64,000 bases of DNA from NCBI GenBank assembly GCA_021927905.1, contig BLLK01000023.1, positions 1,116,001 through 1,180,000 of the forward strand, in the 5' to 3' direction. The DNA is from Chaetoceros tenuissimus (taxonomy: Eukaryota > Bacillariophyta > Thalassiosirophyceae > Chaetocerotales > Chaetocerotaceae). Of the stretch, positions 43,101-54,301 are shown piece after piece (the first letter of the stretch is position 1; the number at the start of each line of letters is the position of its first letter). A model generated the notes under the pieces. That model had not been told where the DNA came from. It saw only the letters and a list, made by a program, of their open reading frames with translations, and did no database searches. The translations under genes and the position numbers were made by a program.

Positions 43101-43192
43101 GTTGATGATGATGTGTGAGAGGAATTAGACATGTTGGAAGCTGTCCTTCTTCTAGTAAAGGATCGATGCGATGACTGGTTGGCGAATGACAT
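40166..43192 (-). CDS. GRAM/C2-domain membrane protein (MCTP-like), two exons, 985 aa
   Basis: Exon 1 is 43192-40861 and exon 2 is 40791-40166. The 69-nt intron (GTAAGC...ATATTTTAG, 40860-40792) joins frames exactly, restoring a membrane hairpin that neither open frame shows alone. A GRAM-like domain lies at about 28-130 (YACTHLDKRGLLYITSKAIC, LFGRETFRKIIPW). C2-like domains lie at about 190-295 and 405-530 (GKVYIEILSCENLPAVN, FLGVHDWSP). Two hydrophobic hairpins follow, one at about 650-690 (LLVFATAVILVEYPMYTLPI) and one in exon 2 (FFITTFFFAFAIFYSF, FLGPWFGIGCSILV). A membrane anchor after C2 domains is the plan of MCTP proteins and tethers at ER-plasma membrane contacts. Several C2 calcium aspartates are not obvious, so lipid binding may be calcium independent. 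Confidence 0.75.
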
Positions 43193-44066
43193 GTTTCTAT
43201 AGATTGACTATTTGTTATAGATAGAAGAATGGAATCAAGAATTTTATTGTCAAATGGTGATCTATTGAATTGAATTGAATCAGAGAGTGAAACTGAGATA
43301 GAAAAGATGTGTGAGAGTATGCAGAGAGTTCGCTCTTCAAACCGTCGAATAGCGGTCACTTTTCTAAATCATGCGAATGACTGACAACATTCATATTTCT
43401 CATTTAATTCTTATATGGCATCTACTTATTCCCTTTATAGATTTTTCAACTTTGAAAGAATTAATGGTTCAAACGGCACTGTACCTTGAAAGTATAGGTA
43501 TGATTTATTCACTACGTAGATGGAAATGCAATGGATCTATACTTGCCATCTAATGTATCATGACAACAAAGAATGAATAGATTTAAATAAACATTTCATT
43601 ATATACTATATTCTGAAAGAAACTCTTTTAAGAATTCTTATAAAAAAAGAGATATGATACTCAATACGAAATAGAAAAAAATCAAAAGACATTACCCCCT
43701 AGCTACGTACCTAGCTACCTATTCAGATTTTATCCCTGTCGGTGTTCCACGCGTTCCTTCGTGCGTCGAAGCGAGAAAGGAGAGCCTTTGGTTTTCCTCT
43801 CTCTTTGTGTGTCGTCTGTGATGATGAAAGAGATGCAACAGATGCAACAACTAACTGATGAACTGTTGAAGCTCCTCTTGAATATCAACCTTTAAACTCT
43901 TCTATTAAACATTGTCTATTAAACTCTTCATTGACTTTCTATTTTTAAAAAAGAAAATTCTTGAAATTCTCTGAAATTAAAAAAGAAAGCCTCTGACACA
44001 AACAGCAACATATAATAAATACAGTCAAGTCCAAGTCAATCTATATACATCAAGTCATATCTAAAA
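43193..44066. promoter_or_regulatory. Divergent promoter region of the GRAM/C2 and ZIP genes
   Basis: 874 bp without a gene. A locally GC-richer patch (about 43740-43815) holds repeated CGTTCC/CTTCG words. No clear palindromic site was seen. Confidence 0.35.
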
Positions 44067-45178
44067 ATGGTACAAACACGAAGCCAACGAAAATCAATTG
44101 ATACGCCAATGACTGCTTCTCCTCAAAAGCCACAAGAAGAAACAACAGAAGAAGCATCACCAGTCACATCCACTCTTACAGAAGAAACCTCTTCTACAAA
44201 AACTAATCAAGAAGAAGTCCATCAGCCAAAGACACCGCCATTGACCATCGCTTCACTTGTCATCATTGCACTCATAAGTTACTTCACCGTTCCTGATTCA
44301 ATTCAACCTGTTGGAAGGCCGACTTTGAATCATGTCTTTTATTTCGGTTGGATCTCTGCTTTGAGTACAGGTCTTGGTGTACTGCCATTAGTGTTTAGTC
44401 CCACTTTGAACAATTATTGGATTGGTGTCACCAATGGTAAGAACAAAAGAATAGAAGTAAAGCTTTTATTATATTTTTTTATATAGTATCTCACCTACTC
44501 TCTATCATAACAGCCATTGCAGCGGGAATGATGATGGCGGCATCGTATTCACTCGTCATGGAAGGAATATCATTTCATGAAGAAGACGATACCTCCACAC
44601 TCACACCATTAATCCGAACAGCCATTGGAACCATCCTAGGCCTACTATTCATCTTATCTACTAAATCTTTTCTCGAAAAACATGAAGAACTCAAAGTGGC
44701 AGGATTGGCTGGTGCAGATGCTAGAAAAGTACTATTGATTATATTCGTCATGACACTTCATTCCTTTAGTGAAGGAATTGGTATCGGTGTGTCATTTGGT
44801 GGAAGTAATGGATCGGAACTTGGTGTTTTCATTTCGGCAAGTTTGGCAGTTCATAATGTTCCTGAAGGGTTGGCGGTTGCGATTGTACTTTTGCCAAGAA
44901 AGATATCGAAATTGACTGCGGCGCTTTGGTGTATAGTCACGAGTTTGCCACAGCCTCTCATGGCTGTTCCGGCTTTTTTGTTTGTTCATGCTTTTATTCC
45001 GTTTTTACCGGTTGGGCTTGGCTTTGCGGGTGGTGCCATGGCTTGGGTTGCCATCTTTGAGCTTTTGATGGAGGCCATCGAAGATACGGATGTCATGACA
45101 ACGGGTGTCTTTTCAGTTTTGAGTCTCATGGCAATGATGAAGATGCAAGATTATATTGATGAAGAATCGAGGCAGTAA
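44067..45178 (+). CDS. ZIP-family zinc/iron transporter, two exons, 344 aa
   Basis: Exon 1 is 44067-44436 and exon 2 is 44514-45178. The 77-nt intron (GTAAGA...CATAACAG) joins the frames. The N-terminal 60 residues are Ser/Thr/Glu-rich and polar, followed by a membrane core of about eight helices. The two signature helices are intact: [15 protein letters not shown] and [15 protein letters not shown], the H-S-x-x-E-G and H-N-x-P-E-G metal-site motifs of the ZupT/GufA (ZIP11-like) branch. These carry zinc or other divalent metals into the cytosol. No long His-rich loop separates helices 3 and 4, typical of GufA members. Subcellular location is not evident, and no plastid presequence is visible. 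Confidence 0.85.
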
Positions 45179-46073
45179 TTGTTGTTTGCTTGGCATATTA
45201 TGGAATGGAACAGGAATATTATGAATTACTAGCATCAGTATTTTTACTGAGATGTTTGTTTATATAAAACAAGAATGAGCATGGATGAACATGGACTAAT
45301 CTGGATACACGAATTTGAATCACAGAAATAGATTTCATAAAAGCTATAAGTATCAATGAATGAATACTACACTGCATGAATTAGTCAAACTTTATGAAAC
45401 GGTTCGAGGTTGCTCATATTTTGCAACAAATGGACTGCCTCATATTACTTTTTTATTCAATATACAGAGTCTATATTCGTACTTCTTTGCTCTTGTTTAT
45501 AACTTCATTGTTCTTTTTATAGCTTCTTCGTAAAGAGCAAGTATTCTTCTCCATTTATACCATATGTACCGCAAAAAGAATATTACGATACATACTTACT
45601 AGACAAATCTATATAATGATGAAAACAAATGCCTTTTTCTACAATCGAGTCTATGAAGCTATATTTGATTGTTTCTCGCATGTATATTTCTTCTTTCAAT
45701 TTCCTTTCGTCGCTCTTTCATCTTTCTCTTGTTTCTATAATCTTCTTTCGTTCCGTCTTTCCTTTCTCTCAATCTCTTTGAATTTAAGCAATACATCGTA
45801 TCTAATATATAAATTATCTATGTCCTTTTCTTTATTGTTATCAGTCTACAAGAAATTGATAGAAGAAGGTAATAAGAAAAGAATAGCGAGATACCAAGTC
45901 CTTTGCTATTCTAATTTCATGAATTCAATAGAATAGATTGCTTGCTATTCGTTCTAACGTCTCATTTCCTCTACTACCACTCTTCACTTCTTCTACTCTT
46001 CATTTATTCTTCTACCTTTTTATTTCTCTTCCTACATGTTCCTCGACTTCTTTCTTCTTCCTCTACTTGCTTC
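45179..46073. other. Intergenic between convergent genes
   Basis: T-rich 3' regions of the ZIP and FIS1 genes. A 106-codon low-complexity frame at 45616 has no supporting features. Nothing else recognised. Confidence 0.4.
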
Positions 46074-46577
46074 TCAATGCTTCTTTGCAGCACCTCCCAA
46101 CATGAGTCCAGCAACGACACCTGCTAAACCAATGGCAGCAACCCCAATAGTCCCTTCAATAGCTTTTCTCTGAAATTTCTTACTTTCTTGAATCTCACTT
46201 CCTTCAATACAAGCCAAATGCAATTCTGCAGCGGATACATGATCCGGATGACTTCGTAAAATATTTTCACATCTTAATCTCGCTTCATGATAGTCTTTTA
46301 AACTATAAAGCGCTTGAGCGGCACCATACATGCAATCAATCGAATGAGAATAACCCTCCTTTGTGAGTCCATCCAATATCTGAATGGCGTAATTTAATTC
46401 CCTTCTATTGGAAGATTTGGAGAGAGCGAATGCATATTGAAAGGTTGCATCGTGTGACGGTTTCGAAGCACATTCTAATGCGAGTGATTCTAGTAGTTCC
46501 TGTGATGGGATTGATAGAGAGAGTTTTTCGTCTATCCTTTGTTTCGCCTTTTGTTGTGTCAACTTGTTGGTTCCCAT
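46074..46577 (-). CDS. FIS1: Mitochondrial fission protein FIS1, 167 aa
   Basis: FIS1 is a tail-anchored adaptor on mitochondria and peroxisomes that takes part in membrane fission. The cytosolic part is a six-helix TPR-like bundle with family-typical blocks: TFQYAFALSKSSNRRELNYA, GLTKEG, YGAAQALYSLKDYHEARLRC and ENILRSHPDH. The C-terminal helix (TIGVAAIGLAGVVAGLMLGG) followed by AAKKH is the transmembrane anchor with its short basic tail. Length 167 aa compares with about 150 aa in animals and yeast. It starts at ATG 46577. A short tandem duplication lies immediately upstream of the start codon. Confidence 0.88.
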   Translation of the reverse strand: MGTNKLTQQKAKQRIDEKLSLSIPSQELLESLALECASKPSHDATFQYAFALSKSSNRRELNYAIQILDGLTKEGYSHSIDCMYGAAQALYSLKDYHEARLRCENILRSHPDHVSAAELHLACIEGSEIQESKKFQRKAIEGTIGVAAIGLAGVVAGLMLGGAAKKH

Positions 46578-46711
46578 TCTTTGATATTTATATGTTTCTA
46601 TTTTATGAGTGATTGAATTCGATAGAAAGATGTGTAATGAAGCTCTTTGATATTTATATTATGGAAGAGTGATTGAATTCAATAACATATGATGTGTAAT
46701 GAATTCATTGA
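46578..46711. repeat. Tandem duplication of about 66 bp in the FIS1 promoter
   Basis: Units 46578-46643 and 46644-46711 share TCTTTGATATTTATAT, GAGTGATTGAATTC and GATGTGTAATGAA in order. The first unit abuts the FIS1 start codon, so it duplicates the 5' leader or core promoter. The remainder of the 626-bp divergent gap to the ferredoxin-like gene shows nothing notable. Confidence 0.8.
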
Positions 46712-47203
46712 TGCGTTCTCAATTGTTCTTTTCACAGCTTCAGCTTTTCAGCGAAGAAGGCAGAAGAGAAGTTGTCTCGTCTTGTACGTACCTACTGTCG
46801 TATGAATATATAGAGCTTTATCCCTAGCCAAATATTGATTGAAAATCTTGCTTAATTCATTGATGAGCCCTTTTCGTCATCCAGATTCATCACATGGAAC
46901 TCTAATTGCAGAATATTATTCTTTAGTAAGATATCTAAAAGTGCTCTCCTGCTTAATTCAATTATTACAATATTGTATCCGTACAAGAGTACATAATTTA
47001 TGTTACCTCTCATTGAATTTCTAGCCATTATGATTCATTAATCCTCTAGCCAATTATTGACACGATGGAAGTACGTGGTTCTCAACGGCTTGACACATCA
47101 CAGAACAATGAGTAATGAGAAAGCACATCATATCCAATTCAATTGAATTGCATAACTCACTTACTTGTGTCACTATCTTCTTTACTACAAAGACTATAAT
47201 AAA

Positions 47204-47679
47204 ATGAATCTCAAGACTCTTGTAATCATTGCAGCGACTCTGTCATTGACGGAAGCATTCACTCCATCCATTCACAGCAGAGCTAGTCAGTCTTCTTCGA
47301 CTCGTCTCCATATCTTTGGTGATGCACTCAAGAATGCATTTGGTAATGATGATTCACTCGGTAAAGCACAAAATGCAGGTTTGACAAATGTAAGTACATA
47401 ATCAGTCTCTAGTATAGATCCATGACTACTACAGTTACTCACACTTGCATCTCAACTCAGGGACCGAATGAAAACGACAAGGTGACTCTGAATGGCAAAA
47501 AGGTAAAGGCGGTCGTTGGTCAAAAAGTATCTGTAGTAGCTGCACAAAATAGAGTCAAGATTAGTTACAATTGTCAAAAGGGTGATTGTGGGACTTGTAT
47601 GATTGCCATGAATGGCAGAAAAGTCAAGGCTTGTCAAATGAATATTCCAAATGGAAAATGTGATATCAAGACTTTGTAA
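47204..47679 (+). CDS. Plastid-targeted [2Fe-2S] ferredoxin-like protein, two exons, 134 aa
   Basis: Exon 1 is 47204-47389 and exon 2 is 47461-47679. The 71-nt intron starts GTAAGT and ends CTCAACTCAG. The first 18 residues (LVIIAATLSLTEA) are a signal peptide meeting F-T-P-S, the A-F plastid motif, and then a Ser/Arg-rich transit part follows. The mature domain has the ferredoxin cluster loop C100-x4-C105-x2-C108 (NCQKGDCGTC). A fourth cysteine, C120, follows after only 11 residues, whereas plant-type photosynthetic ferredoxins place it about 29 residues later. The protein is therefore a short, divergent ferredoxin-like electron carrier rather than PetF. The region before the loop (VTLNGKKVKAVVGQKVSVVA) forms the expected beta-grasp strands. 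Confidence 0.8.
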
Positions 47680-48856
47680 TTTGAGAAAGGAGGGGGTAAT
47701 GTGGCTGGTTTCAGTTTGGAAGGATGAATGATGGATACTGGCGAATAGATACAAATATCAAGAAATTATATACTTCACAATGTGAAGGTGTTGGATGATC
47801 TTCTTCTATGATACAAGCAAGAAATAATCCATTCAAATCATATAACGTCATGGCTTATTACTCTCATGATTGACTCTTTTTTCGTACGAAATTCTATCGA
47901 TTCATGTCATCAGCCTCATACTTTTCAGTGTTTGAATGTTCATCTTTCTCCGTTTGTACAACCAATGCACGATTCAGGACCTTGTCCAATTCTTCATCGA
48001 GATGTATGTCAGCTTTTGCAATTTCATATCCAAATGTTTTGATCCATATGCTAAACTATTGAAGTATTTGAGATATTGTTGGAACTTGTTGCGTTCTTTC
48101 TTTAATTCTTTTATTCATATCTGGTTATATCTCGTTCTTCTTGAGAGCGTGTGGAAGTAGCTGGTGGATCATCTTACTTGGTTCAAACAAATCTAAAAAT
48201 GAAGCTGGTATTTTCTCCATGAACAAAGCCGGTTTCATCAGTGTTTTGAAATATATTCGGAAAAGATCCTTTGCTATTCTTTAAAAACAAAAAAGAAAGG
48301 AGAGATATTCTCATCAATTAGAAATGAAAAACTGTATTTTTGAATTTTGTTCGAACTACCAGCTATAAAATTGCCTTAGATATATTGATGAAGGTTTGTT
48401 ATGGATTTTTAGCAATAACATAAATTTAAATAAATGCACCAAACATTGTCTCTTTGTATTTTGCCAAGTCTGAGGTGTCGACTTGAATTTGACTCTCTTT
48501 GAAATACTAGCTATACAAGAAGAAATACTATGGTACCATATACTAGACAATATGTAGAATGTCCAATGAAATTACAAATCTTCATAATGCCTTGATCAAC
48601 CTTTGGTATTGGAAACTTCAGCTGGATACAGCATCAGTTTAGACGCAAGCTTACCATACTGACAAAATGAGGACATTGTAATACGTTATTTAGAAGTTTT
48701 GGGCATTTTTACGACATTTGGACATTCTCCGAACAATAGATGGTGTGCATAGCACTGATGATACTCATTACTCATAATCGATCTAACTAACAACAAGAAA
48801 TATTTCACATATCATTGACCTCATCATTCAACTGCTGGCTCGTCTTATTGCCAATC
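47680..48856. other. Intergenic, 1.2 kb, nothing recognised
   Basis: AT-rich, with only short frames on both strands. It includes the 3' end of the ferredoxin-like gene and the promoter of the transporter-LicD fusion gene. Confidence 0.4.
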
Positions 48857-51095
48857 ATGGTAACCGCATTAAATGCAAAGAATCTGAGTTTTCTAGCAGT
48901 TGTCGTACAAAACTCTCTTTTAGTTCTTCTCATTCGATATTCCAAGACGAGACAACATACATCCTATTTATCATCGGTTGCAGTTTGGTCCGCTGAAATT
49001 GTAAAAATATTGATCAGTATCATTCTAGAAAAGATTCATTTGAAATCTATTCAAAGTTCTAAGAATGGTGGAAGCAATCATTCCCTATCTTTGGGCAAAG
49101 TTGCAAAAGATATGTTTGTCATGAAACCATTTCAAGAAAGTATGAAACTTTTGATACCGGCATTTCTATATTTATTACAAAACAATTTGTTATTTTTTGC
49201 ATTGGCGAATTTATCAGTGCCGACATATCAAGTGACGAATCAAGGCAAGATTTTGACTACGGCATTGGCTAGTAGATTCATGCTTTCCAAGCAAATATCC
49301 AAGATGCAATATATATCTTTGTTTCTATTAGCTTTTGGGGTGGCAATTGTCAACCTTTCAGAATATCATTCTTCTACAACTGATGCAAACAAGAAGCAGA
49401 ATCCATTATTGGGACTATTAGCAGTATTATTATCTTGTGTTACGAGTGCTATTTGTGGGGTATACTTTGAACTCATTGTCAAAACCAATGCACAGATTTC
49501 AGTCCATAGGCGGAATTTTCAACTTGCATTTTGGAGCTTTCTCATGGCTACAGGATCCATCATTATGAATGATGGACAAATTATCAAGCAAAAGGGACTA
49601 TTTCAAGGGTTTGATGGGATTGTACTACTAGTCATTCTTTGTCAATCTCTAAATGGACTGCTAGTGAGTCTCATGTTGAAATATGCCGATGCGATTTTGA
49701 AAGGGTTTGCGACCTCTGTCGCAATTGTGCTTTCTACGGCTTTATCCATTCTAGTATTTCATGCCAATGTCTCATTTATATTTTATATTGGCGCGGGGAT
49801 GGTTGGTGTTTCTTTGAAATTGTATTCAAAATATCCTGTTTCAGTCTCGACTCCGGCTTACGTTGAACACTATTACAAACGTATATCTTCTCATGGATTC
49901 AGGACATCGAGATCTCTCATTTTTATACTAGGAATGATGATTATGACAGCAACAAGTCTACAAGGTCAACATGAGGTGACATCAAACTCTGGATATTCCA
50001 AGCAATATGATTTCGTTCCAGTGAAAGCTACAATGAGCCCTCATGATGATATCACCAGAATAGATGCTGCAAAAGATGAAAAGGATACATGCACTGCTTT
50101 GAACCTTACGAAATATGAGCCAGTTAAAACGATCGGGTATCGAAAAACAAAGAGATCATTTCTTCAACGGATCAAGTGTCTGTTCTTTTCCAAGTGCAGC
50201 TGGTATACGGAAGTGAAATCTGAGCCACCACCTGTTGATCATAACCAAATTGAAACTTCGATACATAAAGCAGGGTGCTTATTCTTCCAGTGTGAGAAGA
50301 ATGCCACTTTATGCGACAACAGCAATCCTACAAACTACAATGGCGATAAACCACCATGTTGTGTGCATATATTACGAGATATTGCTCGTGAATTTGATGC
50401 TGAAATGTGTCGAATTGGTGTAAACTATATAGCAACTTTTGGGACGTTGCTTGGGTTAATACGATCCGATCGACTGATACCTTGGACAGGTGATATGGAC
50501 TACATCATTCCTTCCAAAGCTGCTGCAAATGCAATGATTCATTTATGGGATACAAACAAGACGGGGCTAAAACATGTACATCAGGGTATCAATAGAATGT
50601 GCATCACAAGTGACTTTGCAAATGGGGAGCTAGCGAAGTGGAATGTTTCTGCACCTGGTCCGTCACAAACCATAGAGGGGCAAATGTGCGGCGATGATGG
50701 AGGCACGCTTTACAAATGCGGTTTTCCGTATGTTGATTTTTATGTTGGACGAGATCATCCAGTTTACAAAGGGTAAGTAAGCTATTATGCACAAGATATT
50801 TTGAGGCTATTAATTAACTCCTCTATACTCTAACGGTTCAAATTTACGTAGGGAATATAATGCATTTGCACACTGTCGCAATATGAAGACCGATCTTTTC
50901 CCAACACAGAGAAAGCTATTTTACAATGGATCTCTTTTTCAAAGGGTGCCTCCAAATCCTGAGCAGATCTTACGAACATATTATGGTCAGCATTGGAAAT
51001 CCCCACCTCCAAAAGATGACCGAGATCCTCATGGAGCTGAACAGTTCTGTCCTTATGGCCCACAAGTTACTTTTACAGAGAGCTTGGAAAGATAA
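48857..51095 (+). CDS. Nucleotide-sugar transporter fused to LicD-like domain, two exons, 719 aa
   Basis: Exon 1 is 48857-50772 and exon 2 is 50852-51095. The 79-nt intron (GTAAGT...TTACGTAG) joins frames exactly. The first in-frame ATG is 48857, which gives the usual SLC35A start (AKNLSFLAVVVQNSLLVLLI). Residues about 1-320 are the ten-helix transporter with typical blocks (LLQNNLLFFALANLSVPTYQV, LGLLAVLLSCVTSAICGVYF; the latter with the G-V-Y-F/E motif). A further helix at about 345 (SLIFILGMMIMTATSL) leads to a Cys-rich luminal segment and a LicD/fukutin-type nucleotidyltransferase-like domain, about 495-719: ATFGTLLGLIRSDRLIPWTG then D-M-D, the catalytic-like D-x-D. The protein would import a nucleotide sugar into the Golgi and carry a transferase on the same chain. 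The stop lies 26 bp from the stop of the convergent gene. Confidence 0.8.
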
Positions 51096-51121
51096 AGATA
51101 AAAATATAAGTTCTGTTGAAT

Positions 51122-53722
51122 TTATAGTGAATATGTTTTCAAGTGTCTTGATGACTCTGTTTGTTGCATATGATAAACCATTCGAAATTTGAACAAAGCT
51201 CTTCTTAGAATCTCCTTTCGTCGTAATTGCTGCTGCATCAAATCTAGCGCCTCTGTTCCTTCCATCTTTGGCACAGCACCTGTATTCATGAAACCATTTG
51301 GATGCTTTTCGTACACTTGATCTATGAGACGTCGTACTCCAGATGCCTTTGGATACCAAGTCTCCAATGACTGTTGAATGGAGCTGTCTTTAGAAGCCAT
51401 CATCTTCTCGTAGACACGTTTCCAGCCAACATCTGCAATGATCCATTTTGGATTAAGAGGAAACACAAACCCTTCGTCCAACTTGTCCAGCATGAACTCT
51501 TGTAACTCAGATGGAGTCATGTACTTGAATGGACGGTTTGTACCATCAATCTCACCATAGTCTGCAATAACCAACAGTTTATCATCAATCTCTTGAGGGA
51601 ACTTGTAATTGAAGCATTCAGCTCCATGTCGGACAGCTCCGTTCTTGTTATGTGCGAATCTCATGACGGCGCCTTCCATGATTTGATAGGATTTTGGATC
51701 GCCGAAACCAAACCTAGGTATGTCAATCATCTTTCGATCGTCCTTCTTATCTAGTACATCAAACCAATGTGATGCCCATGATCGGTCTGACACAGGTTTT
51801 TCCAATAGACCATCTATTGACTCGATCATCCATTTCATGAGTTCTACTTGATCGTTGGACATTGGCTCATCATACACTACTCCTCTTGTACCGACAGTGA
51901 AGCAATCAAAGTCTGATGCTACAGGTGCAACAGATTTGTTCTCTTCATATGCAACCACAAAGGTCTGTGGTTTGAGTGGATCTTGATCATCAACTTGATA
52001 GACAACAGTACGAGGTCCTATGCCGGAATAAGACCGCGTTGAGTCAAAGTTCATAGCCTGGAAATTAGGTTCGGATGCTCTACCAGTTTCTAGATCACCT
52101 GTGCGAGAAATATGTTGGTCAATCACACATGCTTGGTAAAATACACGTTCCGAAACATCGATACCATATCCACCTTCTGTAAGTCTATGAATGCCATAGT
52201 CTTCTACCTCCCAACGAAAGTCCATATTATCGTCGGTATCATCAACCATGTTTGGCACATACACAGGTACTTGCATCATTTGATGAATGGTTTTTAAAAG
52301 CCTTTTGATAGCAGCTGCTCTTAAGTCGTCAGACTTGAAGTAAACACGGACACGTCCATCTTTCCGAAGACCAAGTTTTCCAATGTTTTTATGTTGTTCT
52401 TCATAGATTTGAATAAAAGGAATCAATCCGCTCAATCTTCCACACTTTGCAGATTTTCCCTTGACCTCAAGACCTTTTCCAGTCGCTTGACCTTTCATCA
52501 TGAGTGAGATAGCATCGTTACTGGTAGGTCTCCATACAGAGAAACTAGCTCCTCTGCGAAATGCACGAATAATCTATAAACAAGATTGCATTTGATTAAT
52601 TACAAAAATGTAGCAAATAACATTTTCATTTCACTCAAGACTTACACTCATGGGAGCCGACACTAAAGGATCTTCCAAAGGACCGCCCTCCCTAGCAACT
52701 TCTGTAAAATAAGCATGAATCTGAAACCTCGGATCAAGTTTCACAAAAGATTCCATCCAAGCTCTACGTCTCAAATGCTTTCTAATAAAAGTATTCCTCA
52801 ATTTTTCATCTTGCAAAATATAATCTCTCATTTGTTCAAAGAATTTATTCATGGATCTCATTTTATTCATTGTTGCATATTTTTCACTCCAATCTATAGC
52901 TTTATTTTCAATCATTTGCATCGATGCCGTTTTATTATTCCACATTTCTTGTTTCTTGATTTGAAAGGCGTCTATGAATCGTTTCCGTCTTTCTTGTGCT
53001 TCTTCTTCTGTTTCATGTTCATTATGGAGTTGATCCATGGTGAGAGTTTGTGTCTGTGATCGCATGGAAGCGACAGAATTTTGCCATTCATTTGAGATTC
53101 TACGTAGTTGTTCAAATATTTGAAAGGCTTCATGATCTTGTTGATTGGAATCTCTTCGAAAAGATTTCTGAGATTTCTGTTTTTGAAGAAGAGACCTAGA
53201 TGAATTCTGTTCGTAGGGCATCAAGATCCGGCTCGACTGCCATTCATCAGAACGAAGCAAAGAAGAAGAAGAGTCCTGTGGGTCATCGGTTTGATCTCCT
53301 ATTGAACTAGTCATACTCATGAGAGATCTTTTGGATACATCATATGGCACATCTCTTGGTAAGAGGTTATCTTGGGCCTTTTCCTCTTCTTCTTGTTCCT
53401 CTACAGAAGGCAAGACATGAGAGTCGCTATGAATATTGACATGGTTAGTATCATCCCATGATCCCTTGATGTTCAATTTCTTGACGATACGATCTGTTTG
53501 ATGGAGAGAATTAGAGCTACTAGCAACTGTAGAAGTCAAACTAGTTTTCCTCCAATCATGAAAGTGGTCTCTAGGGGCTCTTGTTTTTCGTCCATTCTCA
53601 ACTGAAGTAGATAAGCTACTAGCTTGTTTCTTGTCTAGTTCAGCGTCTTTCACACTAGATGCGAAGCAAGGTGAGCTCTCTTCGATATCCGTACTATTTA
53701 AACTTGATTTGCAGTTTCCCAT
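51122..53722 (-). CDS. Class II adenylyl cyclase-like protein 1 (edema factor/CyaA-type core), two exons, 842 aa
   Basis: Exon 1 is 53722-52646 and exon 2 is 52573-51122. The 72-nt intron (GTAAGT...TTTATAG) splices APMS to IIRAFRR, reproducing exactly the unspliced paralogues at 54302 and 57327. The start MGNCKSS is a classical dual myristoyl/palmitoyl signal. Residues 8-245 are Ser-rich and disordered. Residues about 250-360 hold a helical block shared by all three genes (MRSMNKFFEQMRDYI; FVKLDPRFQIHAYFTEVA). The C-terminal 480 residues carry the cyclase core: WRP, ATGKGLEVKGKSAK, G-x-IPF, SDFDCF, RHGAECFN and the closing EF/CyaA-like GE...L-x-EF...GFVFP pattern. The natural product expected is cAMP, made at a membrane. 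Activity is inferred from residue matches. Confidence 0.8.
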
Positions 53723-54301
53723 TTTACTATATTTAGGTATTTGCTTTTGTTATGTCTTTTACTTTTCATGTGTGATAACAACACTGTATGTACCGCTTGC
53801 ATTCAGAAAATTTTTTTGACACGTGAGTTTGGAAAAAGCCTAACTGTATGGTATGCTGTATGCAGAGATGGACACATTTCTGTCTCTTCTCTTCCGACTA
53901 AAAAGGTGTAATACTCCTTATGTAAGTACTGATATATCAGAGAAAATTCTCATTTTTAAGGGAGAATAGATTATCCGTGATAAGACATTTCAACATTTTT
54001 ACTCGAGAATGAAATCACTAAAACGTGTATCTTTATCAATGTTTCTGTCTTGCCATAGTAAATTTATACATAGATCACCTATTGCAAGCATATATTTATA
54101 GAAACAAAACAGATGATGTGCAGCTGCTGCTTCTTGCTTTACAAGCCGTTAAGTACCGCTGTGTTTGTTGAGCTTGCTGGCAGCTGGGAGAGAAATCCAT
54201 GCACTATGTCGCTCTACTCTAGGTAAACTCCTAATACGATACTATACCAGCTAGTATTTCTTTGCAGGTGGTGTCGTACTTTAGAGAGTGTAGAATCCAG
54301 A
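53723..54301. promoter_or_regulatory. Divergent promoter between two cyclase-like genes
   Basis: A 579-bp gap serves both genes. It contains a CACGTG palindrome (G-box/E-box type) at 53820-53825. No gene or repeat was seen. No TGACGT word was noticed in this gap. Confidence 0.45.

Noticed and set aside
45395-45420. tRNA T-arm-like GGTTCGAG
   Set aside because: No matching acceptor stem, D-arm or anticodon arm upstream.
45616-45936. 106-codon frame between ZIP and FIS1
   Set aside because: Phe/Ser/Leu-rich translation of a T-rich tract, with no supporting signal.
47936-48160. 74-codon frame as a small gene
   Set aside because: Low complexity and isolated, with no conserved features.
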